Origin: DATIJC01 sp035479015
Lineage (GTDB): Bacteria; Patescibacteriota; Microgenomatia; UBA1400; UBA12028
DNA: 15,555 nucleotides
Reading direction: 5' to 3'
Assembly: GCA_035479015.1 (NCBI GenBank)
Contig: DATIJC010000024.1
Coordinates: 1 to 15,555 of the forward strand
Position numbers and translations under genes: made by a program. The notes under the pieces were generated by a model. That model did no database searches. It was not told the DNA's origin and saw nothing but the letters and a program-made list of their open reading frames with translations. Below, piece by piece: positions 6,608 to 12,894 of this stretch (position 1 is its first letter; each line of letters starts with the position of its first letter).

Positions 6608-8113
6608 CTACACTAGTTCTTTGTTGATTTGGCCAATTAATTGCGGGCCCTCATAGATCATGCCGGTGATGAGCTGCACGAGATCAGCACCGCACTTCAT
6701 TTTGATTTTGGCATCTTCCGGAGTGAAGATTCCCCCGGTGCCAACAATGATAAAGCGCTTGCCAAATTTCTTCCGTGTTGCGCGGATCAGATTGTTGGAT
6801 CGTTCAAAGGTTGGTTTGCCAGAAAGATTGCCCCGCATTGTGCGCCACTTTTCCCGATCGGCCGTGGTCACCGCAGGATTTGCATGGTCTTTGGTGAGAT
6901 TCCCAAGGATCACACCGATAATCCATTTGTGCTTTTTCATCTGTTCGATAAGCGCCATCGTATCTGACACTGGTAAATCAATCGGCATTTTGACAAAGAC
7001 AGGCCTCGCGATATCGAGCACATCAAGTTTTGAAAGTAGTTTCGAGAGAGTGCTGGGTTTCGTGAATGGCTGTCCTGTGGTTAGATTTGGACAGGAAATA
7101 TTTAGCTCATAGTAGGAGTGATCTACCTTTGAATTTTCAAACAGCTTAAACGCTTTCACTATTTCATTCATCTGCTCTTCCATATCACGGTACTGCCGGT
7201 TGGTTGCTCCGATACTTATCCCAATAGGGATAGCAAAAGTCTTTTCGTTCAATTTTTTAATGAGAGCCCTTGCTCCCATGGATTGGAAACCTTTATTCAC
7301 TAGTAGTGCTTTTGAATCTGGGAAACGCGATAGTCGTGGCCGTTCATTTCCTGCATAACTTTCCAGCGTCACAGTACCGATTGTTGCAAACCCAAATCCA
7401 ACGTAGGGCAAAATTTCAGGCAAATCCGCATCCCAATCAAAGCCAGCAGAGAGGCCCACAGGATTCGTAAAATGAATACCGGCTAAATCTTTCTCCAATT
7501 TTGGATTCTGGTATGAAAACATTTGTTTGGTGAACCACTTCCCTAAACCAAATGATCCTAAAAACACACCTGTAACCACCATTTGGTGATGGATAAATTC
7601 CGGATCAAAATGGAAAAAAATTGGTTTGAGTACTTGCGAATACAGAAAAGAAATGATCTCACGGTGAAGATCAGTCTCTTTAGGATCACCCTTCAGGGCC
7701 CTCGTCAAAATAAACAGTGTCGTGCTTGTCGCTGCCGAAAATAGGCAGTACAGACACCAGCCCTGTATCAGCACACCCATGACAAATACTAAGTAAAGTG
7801 AAAAAAGGAAACCAAACGCAGTCAGGAATTGCAAAATCTGAAAAACAGAAAACTTACTCTTAGCGATTTTAATGTAGGGAATTTCCAAAAACAGGAGACT
7901 CGCGATTAATAGTACGGATACATAGAACAGTAATCCAAGAGCTGACAGCGGTACCGGGCCAATCGAAGCCCACTTACTCGTGAGCACCGTCTCGCACGCA
8001 AATCCCGGGCTACAGGGTGGAATGACGTGATTAACCTTCTCCCAAGTTATATATGATGCGTCCAAAATTCCGATGATTGCTACCATCGGTAATAGCAGTT
8101 TAAGTAACCTCAT
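6608..8113 (-). CDS. Fusion of a VKOR-family membrane thiol oxidoreductase and a class 2-like dihydroorotate dehydrogenase
   Basis: One uninterrupted 501-residue frame. Residues 1-137 are VKOR-like: four membrane segments (about 5-23, 56-77, 91-115, 118-137), a loop cysteine pair C34/C40 with CX5C spacing, and the CXXC pair C120/C123 in WCLYC. VKOR proteins pass electrons from thiol oxidation to a quinone. Residues from about 150 to 501 match quinone-dependent PyrD, which oxidises dihydroorotate in pyrimidine synthesis. They include the amphipathic N-terminal region (VLKPIFFHFDPEFIHH), NPVGLSAGFD, NISCPN with candidate catalytic base C341, GNLSGKPTFE, and the FMN-phosphate segments GTGGIFTPEDA and LITGMIYEGP. 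Four membrane segments put both termini in the cytoplasm, as the dehydrogenase requires. Oddities are W227 where class 2 enzymes usually carry an FMN-contacting lysine, and a shortened NKGFQ motif. The two domain assignments are strong; any coupling between them is inference. Confidence 0.9.
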   Translation of the reverse strand: MRLLKLLLPMVAIIGILDASYITWEKVNHVIPPCSPGFACETVLTSKWASIGPVPLSALGLLFYVSVLLIASLLFLEIPYIKIAKSKFSVFQILQFLTAFGFLFSLYLVFVMGVLIQGWCLYCLFSAATSTTLFILTRALKGDPKETDLHREIISFLYSQVLKPIFFHFDPEFIHHQMVVTGVFLGSFGLGKWFTKQMFSYQNPKLEKDLAGIHFTNPVGLSAGFDWDADLPEILPYVGFGFATIGTVTLESYAGNERPRLSRFPDSKALLVNKGFQSMGARALIKKLNEKTFAIPIGISIGATNRQYRDMEEQMNEIVKAFKLFENSKVDHSYYELNISCPNLTTGQPFTKPSTLSKLLSKLDVLDIARPVFVKMPIDLPVSDTMALIEQMKKHKWIIGVILGNLTKDHANPAVTTADREKWRTMRGNLSGKPTFERSNNLIRATRKKFGKRFIIVGTGGIFTPEDAKIKMKCGADLVQLITGMIYEGPQLIGQINKELV

Positions 8114-8137
8114 ACCGTATGCTATTGTACTCTCTGT
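8114..8137. promoter_or_regulatory. Divergent promoter region with overlapping -10 elements
   Basis: Only 24 bp separate the ATG of the VKOR-DHODH gene (minus, 8113) from the ATG of ldh (plus, 8138). A plus-strand TATTGT (8123-8128) and a minus-strand TACAAT (8129-8124) overlap almost completely. Each lies 9-10 bp from the start codon it would serve, so both mRNAs would have leaders of only a few bases or none. No Shine-Dalgarno site fits on either side. The -35 elements, which would lie within the coding regions, are weak. The call rests on spacing and the -10-like hexamers. Confidence 0.45.
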
Positions 8138-9058
8138 ATGAACACGACAACTTCTAAAGTGGGAATTGTAGGATTGGGTAATGTCGGGGCAACTGCTGCA
8201 TATGCGCTGTTACTTACCGGACTGGTGGATGAACTAGTGCTGTACGCACGCACCAAGGAAAAAGCCGTTGGCGAAAAGTTAGATCTTGAGCACGGCCTCG
8301 CTTTCTTAGATAAAGCTACAATCACTGCCACGGATGATTTCGCAGACCTTGCTGGATGCGATATTGTCCTGTTTACTGCCGGAGCTGCACAGGCGCCTGG
8401 TGAAACCCGTTTAGATTTGCTCAACAAAAATAGCGCGATTGTCGAAGAAGTAGTTCCCAAAATTGTGGCGGCTGCACCTAATGCGATTTTGGTCATGATC
8501 ACCAACCCTGTAGATATCCTGACGTATAAAGCATCACTCATCAGCGCATTGCCGAAGGGGCGGGTGTTTGGTTCAGGCACTATGTTGGACACCGCGCGCT
8601 TTCGCTATCACTTAGGCGAGATGCTCAATATCAACCCACGCAGTATTCATGCGTATATTTTGGGTGAACATGGCGATAGCTCGTTCCCCGTACTTTCAAG
8701 CGCTTCAGTTGGCGGTCAGCCGCTCTCCGACTTCCCTGCATACTCTAAAGAACAAGCATTGGAGGCTTTCGAATTAGCGAAGCAAGCTGCATATAACATC
8801 ATTCAAGCCAAAGGGGCGACGTATTACGCAATAGGTGTCGTGATCACCAAACTTGTGCGCACAATTCTTCGCAACAACCACTCAGTTCTTCCAGTTTCTA
8901 TTCCAGTAGAAAATTATTACGGACAGTACAATGTTTCTCTCTCTGTACCTTGTATTGTAGGTCGCGATGGAGTAGAACAAGTTTTGAAAGCTCAATTGTC
9001 ACCAGAGGAACAGATCTTGTTTGCGCATTCGGCAGATACACTCAAAAAACTTCTCTAA
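8138..9058 (+). CDS. ldh: L-lactate dehydrogenase
   Basis: NAD-dependent cytoplasmic enzyme that interconverts pyruvate and L-lactate and regenerates NAD+ during fermentation. It has 306 residues, close to the usual length. The Rossmann motif GLGNVGA is near the N-terminus (residues 11-17). The specificity residue Q85 in AAQAPGETR marks it as lactate rather than malate dehydrogenase, where this position is arginine. R91, D151, R154 (MLDTARFR) and catalytic H178 (GEHGD) correspond to the classical R109, D168, R171 and H195. R156 and H171 match the residues that bind fructose 1,6-bisphosphate in allosteric bacterial enzymes, so activation by that sugar phosphate is plausible. The start lies 24 bp from a divergent gene with no ribosome-binding site, suggesting a leaderless message. 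The secreted propeller gene follows 19 bp after the stop. Confidence 0.96.
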   Translation: MNTTTSKVGIVGLGNVGATAAYALLLTGLVDELVLYARTKEKAVGEKLDLEHGLAFLDKATITATDDFADLAGCDIVLFTAGAAQAPGETRLDLLNKNSAIVEEVVPKIVAAAPNAILVMITNPVDILTYKASLISALPKGRVFGSGTMLDTARFRYHLGEMLNINPRSIHAYILGEHGDSSFPVLSSASVGGQPLSDFPAYSKEQALEAFELAKQAAYNIIQAKGATYYAIGVVITKLVRTILRNNHSVLPVSIPVENYYGQYNVSLSVPCIVGRDGVEQVLKAQLSPEEQILFAHSADTLKKLL

Positions 9059-9077
9059 ATGTGCTACTCTGGAAGAG

Positions 9078-11336
9078 ATGGAAAAAATCATCAGTTTTTT
9101 ACTACTCTCTTTGATTTTTATTTTCCCGTCTGTTGCGATGGCCTACACCACAGGTATGTCTGCCTCGTTTGTTATTGGACAACCTGATTTTGTCACTAAT
9201 ACGGGCACTGTAAGCGACAAAGATTTTGACCAACCACTTTCAATGACGACTGATGGAACACGCGTGCTTGTTGATAACGGGCAAAGAGTTCTCATCTACA
9301 ACCATGTCCCAACCCAAAATTATGCACCAGCTGATGTTGTAATTGGTCAACCAGTTTTCAATAGTAACACAGCTAACAATGGGGGGATTTCTGCAAGCAG
9401 TCTGTCTTGTCCATGTTATGTCGCAACAGATGGAACCCACATAGCTATCGCAGATACTGGCAACAAGAGAGTTCTCATTTGGAATTCATTCCCAACCACA
9501 AATGGTAAAGCAGCAGATGTTGTGGTGGGTCAAACTGATTTTGTTACAGCAACAAGTGGCGTCTCATCAACAAAATTAAGTGCCAATATAGCTGCAGTTG
9601 CTTTTTATAATGGAAAACTATTAATAGGAGATACCAATTCCGGTAGGCTCTTAATATACAATTCCATACCCACCACAAACGGTGCAGCAGCTGATGTTGT
9701 CGTCGGTCAACCGGACATGACAACTTTTAATGCCACATTAAGTACCTCAAGTACTCACTTTGGTAAAACAGGCTGCGCACAAGGCCCCAGAGGAATCGCC
9801 GTATACAATAACATTCTTTTTGCTACAGACCCATGTAACCTCAGAGTTCTCGTTTGGAATTCCATACCCACCACAAACGGTGCAGCAGCTGATCTAGTTC
9901 TTGGCCAGCCTGACTTTACAAGCAGCACATCTGACAATGGTGGCCTTTCTTGTGCTTCAATGGATAGTGGAGTCATGGGGGTATCCGTAACCAGCAATGG
10001 CAGGTTAATAATTGGGGATAGCGCACGTGTTTTAGTTTACAACCAAATACCAACCACTAACTTTGCACCTGCAGATTTGGTCATCGGCCAGACCAACTGT
10101 ACTACTCGCAGCTCAGGAATAAGTGCAAGTACGTTCAGTAATAGCCCAATGAGATCTAACCATCAAGCTGGAGATAATTTGCTTGTCGCAGATCAAAGCA
10201 ATAGACGCGTCCTCATCTTCAACAACATAGTAAGAGGTCCAGGCCTCTCTCTCGCCGGTTCTCCTACTCATCTCAATGGGAGTACTCTCCGTCAGTTTGG
10301 GACAGCGGTCTCTGATCCCCTCTATGTCATCCATTCTGTTGAGTACTCAGTGAATGGTGGATCTTTCTCATCGGCTGTCCCTACTGACGGAACATTTGAT
10401 GGAGTTAGAGAAGACTTCCATATCGACTTTGACCCTACACTAAACCAACCAAGAGACTCACATGGAGATCTCATTGCTGGATACACCTTACGCTTACGAT
10501 CATTTAACAACAACGTCGATGTGACAGATCATCTCTTCTACTTCTCTCCATTCACCCTCATCAGTCCTCTCCCAAACGCTGTAGTCTCTACTGCTCACCC
10601 TACCTTCACCTTCTCTGTGAACAGACAGAGAGAGGTACTTCGAGATAATCTCTCGAAGTACCAACTCGTAGTGAAGAAGGGTGGGAGTGACCCTACAACG
10701 GGTGGAGGATGGCAGACAGTCATAGAGAACATACCAGTAGACTTCTCTACACACAAAGGAGATACAGACAACACATTGGCCTCTACTTACTCCGGTCTCT
10801 CTACCAACAATGGTACCTATGAGACCAAAGACTTCAAAGCTGTCTACAGTAATGAGAGTAGTACGGTATCAGTAACTCCCAAGACTACATCCCTGTATGG
10901 GTACTACTCTTGGAAGATACAAGCAGTTGATCCTGCTGGACACATACAGGAGACTGATAGCAGGAAGGTATCCATTCAGGTAAAGGGAATGATCCTCGAT
11001 TCCTTCCCACTCTCACTTACCAATATATCTGGTGTAGGTAACCCACACCTGTCTAGCTTCATTCCCTTTACCATGCAGAATGCCTACATATCCTCATCTA
11101 CTCATCCTACCTTCACTGGTATCACGTATGCAGGGAGTACTGTAAGACTAACTCTGACAGATACCATCACAGGGACTACCAAGACCTATACAGTCATAGC
11201 TACACCCAACTCACGGTACACACTCTCCATACCGAAGAGTGATCTCATCAGAGGGAAGATCTATATGGCAGAGCTTTCTAGCCAAAGAGAGAACAAGTAT
11301 ACAGAGGTACCGGGGTTTACGGTGAGGGTGAGATAG
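9078..11336 (+). CDS. Secreted NHL-type beta-propeller protein with C-terminal beta-rich (Ig-like) region
   Basis: 752 residues; function not recognised. The ATG at 9078 was chosen because it follows GGAAGAG and starts a clear signal peptide (residues 1-22, hydrophobic core then AMA), whereas an in-frame ATG at 9021 lies inside ldh. Residues about 28-380 contain six repeats of about 60 residues, each opening with a V(I/V)GQPDF-like strand and closing with RVLIYN/RVLVWN, the next repeat following a PTTN..AAD linker. The first repeat has only the opening strand and the last only the closing strand plus a short tail, as expected for a circularly closed six-bladed propeller. Residues about 385-752 hold beta-rich segments with two HPTFT motifs that look Ig- or Fn3-like. 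No LPXTG signal or C-terminal membrane anchor is visible, so it is probably released or held non-covalently. Lysine codons shift from mostly AAA to mostly AAG after the propeller. It is probably co-transcribed with ldh, which lies 19 bp upstream. Confidence 0.85.
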   Translation: MEKIISFLLLSLIFIFPSVAMAYTTGMSASFVIGQPDFVTNTGTVSDKDFDQPLSMTTDGTRVLVDNGQRVLIYNHVPTQNYAPADVVIGQPVFNSNTANNGGISASSLSCPCYVATDGTHIAIADTGNKRVLIWNSFPTTNGKAADVVVGQTDFVTATSGVSSTKLSANIAAVAFYNGKLLIGDTNSGRLLIYNSIPTTNGAAADVVVGQPDMTTFNATLSTSSTHFGKTGCAQGPRGIAVYNNILFATDPCNLRVLVWNSIPTTNGAAADLVLGQPDFTSSTSDNGGLSCASMDSGVMGVSVTSNGRLIIGDSARVLVYNQIPTTNFAPADLVIGQTNCTTRSSGISASTFSNSPMRSNHQAGDNLLVADQSNRRVLIFNNIVRGPGLSLAGSPTHLNGSTLRQFGTAVSDPLYVIHSVEYSVNGGSFSSAVPTDGTFDGVREDFHIDFDPTLNQPRDSHGDLIAGYTLRLRSFNNNVDVTDHLFYFSPFTLISPLPNAVVSTAHPTFTFSVNRQREVLRDNLSKYQLVVKKGGSDPTTGGGWQTVIENIPVDFSTHKGDTDNTLASTYSGLSTNNGTYETKDFKAVYSNESSTVSVTPKTTSLYGYYSWKIQAVDPAGHIQETDSRKVSIQVKGMILDSFPLSLTNISGVGNPHLSSFIPFTMQNAYISSSTHPTFTGITYAGSTVRLTLTDTITGTTKTYTVIATPNSRYTLSIPKSDLIRGKIYMAELSSQRENKYTEVPGFTVRVR
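9660..9893 (+). repeat. Near-tandem DNA repeat within the propeller gene
   Basis: A 36-bp segment at 9660-9695 is repeated identically at 9858-9893, 198 bp (66 codons) apart and in frame. It encodes the end of one blade and the linker NSIPTTNGAAAD. Identity at synonymous sites points to recent duplication or gene conversion between neighbouring propeller blades. Confidence 0.85.
10634..10662. repeat. Perfect 12-bp inverted repeat inside the coding region
   Basis: GGTACTTCGAGA (10634-10645) and TCTCGAAGTACC (10651-10662) are exact reverse complements separated by 5 bases, inside the C-terminal half of the propeller gene. No T-run follows, so it is not a terminator. It would make a stable mRNA hairpin or mark a former insertion site; no function can be assigned. 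Confidence 0.7.
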
Positions 11337-11347
11337 GAATATTGAGT

Positions 11348-11437
11348 GTCACCCCTGCGTAGGCAGGGGACCAGTCAATAAGTAAAATTCAATAAGGAAA
11401 TATTTGTTGTCTGGATTCCTGCCTTCGCAGGAATGAC
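11348..11437. repeat. Inverted pair of REP-like palindromes
   Basis: Two related hairpin units face each other. Unit 1 is at 11348-11373: GTCA, then CCCCTGC and GCAGGGG around GTAG, then ACCAG. Unit 2, on the opposite strand, is at 11437-11411: GTCA, then TTCCTGC and GCAGGAA around GAAG, then TCCAG. Flanks and core agree, while the outer stem bases differ in a paired way (CC/GG against TT/AA), so the stem itself is conserved. This is the layout of bacterial REP/BIME elements, which are dispersed by RAYT-type transposases. No such transposase gene is in the window. Confidence 0.7.
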
Positions 11438-11458
11438 AATACAATACTTTTTCCCATT

Positions 11459-11492
11459 CCCTCCCTTAGATTAAGGGAGGGGGACTGTTTTT
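11459..11492 (+). terminator. Probable terminator after the propeller gene
   Basis: A 10-bp stem (11459-11468 with 11472-11481, loop GAT) of sequence CCCTCCCTTA/TAAGGGAGGG is followed after six bases by five T residues (11488-11492) on the plus strand. It is the best candidate for ending the ldh-propeller transcript. The gap between stem and T-run makes it imperfect, and it may instead belong to a dispersed palindrome family. Confidence 0.5.
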
Positions 11493-11497
11493 ACAGA

Positions 11498-11532
11498 TAA
11501 AATAACGTCTCTCCTCTAAAATAGAGGAGAGA
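11498..11532 (-). terminator. Probable terminator after mltG
   Basis: On the minus strand, TCTCTCCTCTA (11532-11522) pairs perfectly with TAGAGGAGAGA (11518-11508) around a TTT loop, an 11-bp stem. The T-rich stretch CGTTATTTTA follows (11507-11498). It begins 15 bp after the mltG stop codon, where a terminator for the minus-strand envelope operon is expected. The T-run is interrupted, so efficiency is uncertain. Confidence 0.6.
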
Positions 11533-11547
11533 TAAGAGAGTGGAGTA

Positions 11548-12519
11548 CTATCGAAGATACTTTTCAATATTTGCATTGTGTTGCTCCAGCGTCTTGGCAA
11601 AATGAACAATTCCTTCTTTGTCGGCAAGATAATAGATGTAGTCACTCTTGGTTGGATTGAGCACGGCCGCTATCGCATCGGCTCCCGGATTGCAAATTGG
11701 TGCGGGTGGTAACCCTTTATGCATGTATGTATTATATGGGCTATCAATAAACTTATCTTCTGCTTTGGGTTCCTGCCACCAAGTTTTCAATGTAGGGCTA
11801 TAGCCTTTAACATATTGCAGCGTCACATCACTCTGCAGTGGTATGCCCGCATTTAGCCGGTTCATGAGTACTCCTGCCACCATCTGCATGTCTTCTGGGG
11901 TAGATGCTTCATGCGCGACGATCGATGCCAGTGTTAGCGTGTTCTGTTTTGACAACTTTCCTTGTCCATATTGATCAGCTAGCTTTTGATATCGTTTTTC
12001 AAATGTATTACTTAGCAGCGAAACCACACTCTGTGCAGTTGCATCTTTCGGGATCAGATATGTATCGGGAAACAGCATTCCTTCCCGTGATTTTGCCAGC
12101 GCGATAAATTCATCCGAAGCAAATGTTGGATGTAGGTGTGCCGCTATTTCCTGGGCCATTTCTTCGCTGCGCCAGCCTTCTAAGAGCGTCACCCAAGAAT
12201 CCTGCGCCTCTTGGTGCAAAACATCCAAAATTTGGCGTGGTGACATAGAACTAGAAAGTGTATATGTTCCAGGTTGAATAGAACCGACTTTTTGATCTGA
12301 CAATCCCAAGAAGCGCATCGACCATTGCGTCCGTACAAATCCTTTTGACTGTAAATTGAAGGCGATTTCACTAAACGTGTCCCCTTTTGCTATGCGGAAT
12401 TGTTGTTTACCTTGGTCACGAACAGAAAGTGGACCAAAGGCCCACCAAATACCCGCACAAATACTAACTACAAAAATGAATACCAAGGACAGGAAGGCTA
12501 TTCCAAGTTTCTTTTTCAT
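11548..12519 (-). CDS. mltG: Endolytic murein transglycosylase MltG (YceG family)
   Basis: Membrane-anchored lytic transglycosylase that cuts nascent peptidoglycan glycan strands at the outer face of the membrane and is thought to terminate their elongation. It has 323 residues, a normal length. There is one N-terminal membrane segment (about residues 6-28), then a LysM-like stretch (FRIAKGDTFSEIAFNL), then the YceG catalytic domain. Recognisable motifs are EGWRSEEMAQEIA, GMLFPDTYLIP, LASIVAHEAS with the likely catalytic glutamate E204, LMNRLNAGIPLQSDVTLQY, and the C-terminal SPYNTYMHKGLPPAPICNPG. In many relatives the first residue of the EKE motif is also glutamate; here it is alanine, but the second glutamate is kept. 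Its ATG overlaps the ruvX stop in an ATGA junction, so the two are translationally coupled. It is the last gene of the minus-strand envelope operon. Confidence 0.95.
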   Translation of the reverse strand: MKKKLGIAFLSLVFIFVVSICAGIWWAFGPLSVRDQGKQQFRIAKGDTFSEIAFNLQSKGFVRTQWSMRFLGLSDQKVGSIQPGTYTLSSSMSPRQILDVLHQEAQDSWVTLLEGWRSEEMAQEIAAHLHPTFASDEFIALAKSREGMLFPDTYLIPKDATAQSVVSLLSNTFEKRYQKLADQYGQGKLSKQNTLTLASIVAHEASTPEDMQMVAGVLMNRLNAGIPLQSDVTLQYVKGYSPTLKTWWQEPKAEDKFIDSPYNTYMHKGLPPAPICNPGADAIAAVLNPTKSDYIYYLADKEGIVHFAKTLEQHNANIEKYLR

Positions 12520-12890
12520 GAATGAAGATCCAGATAGTCTTGTAATATGATGGCTGCCGCGATCGCGTCATCCTCCACGCGCTTTTTTTGTCCTTTTTTA
12601 TTTGCGAGGTATTCATTGGCCCTATGCGTAGAAAGTGTCTCATCGACTTCCTCCACTTCTACTCCATAAAGCTCCCGCAGTTTGCTGGCAAAAGCCCGCT
12701 GGGATTCTTCCTGATTGCCGTTTGATACACCGACTAAGATTCTTTCAGGATGGAATTTGCTAATGATTTTTGATATTTCACTGTATACTTTTTCTTCGTT
12801 GCGGATAATGAGATATGGCTCGGCTAAAGGAGTGGTCGCAAGTGCCACTCCAATTTTTGCTTGTCCGTAATCAAAACAAAGAATATTCAT
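12516..12890 (-). CDS. ruvX: RuvX/YqgF family RNase H-fold nuclease
   Basis: Small cytoplasmic protein (124 residues) of the RNase H-like YqgF family, described as a putative Holliday junction resolvase and in some bacteria as needed for 16S rRNA 5' maturation. Visible motifs are the first strand CFDYGQAKIGVAL with D7, ILVGVSNG, VDETLST with E84, and the final helix DDAIAAAIILQDYL with D107/D108. These acidic residues match the metal-binding positions of the fold. It begins 4 bp after the sortase stop and overlaps mltG by 4 bp (ATGA). ruvX next to mltG is a common bacterial arrangement and supports both calls. Confidence 0.93.
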   Translation of the reverse strand: MNILCFDYGQAKIGVALATTPLAEPYLIIRNEEKVYSEISKIISKFHPERILVGVSNGNQEESQRAFASKLRELYGVEVEEVDETLSTHRANEYLANKKGQKKRVEDDAIAAAIILQDYLDLHS

Positions 12891-12894
12891 AGTG

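Noticed and set aside
8122..8592. 156-codon open frame antisense to the start of ldh
   Set aside because: It lies opposite a strongly conserved lactate dehydrogenase, has low-complexity Ala/Ser composition and resembles no family; a shadow of ldh codon use.
8138..9058. Malate dehydrogenase as the identity of the NAD-dependent dehydrogenase
   Set aside because: The specificity position is glutamine (Q85) followed by APGETR, as in lactate dehydrogenases, not the arginine of malate dehydrogenases.
9021..9077. ATG at 9021 as start of the propeller gene
   Set aside because: It overlaps the conserved end of ldh and would put a charged stretch before the signal peptide; the ATG at 9078 gives a normal signal peptide and has GGAAGAG in front.
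9059..9077. Separate promoter for the propeller gene
   Set aside because: The 19-bp gap and the end of ldh show no convincing -35/-10 pair; co-transcription with ldh is simpler.
11348..11437. CRISPR array from the repeated palindromic units
   Set aside because: There are only two units, they are inverted relative to each other, and no cas genes are present; REP-like pair fits better.
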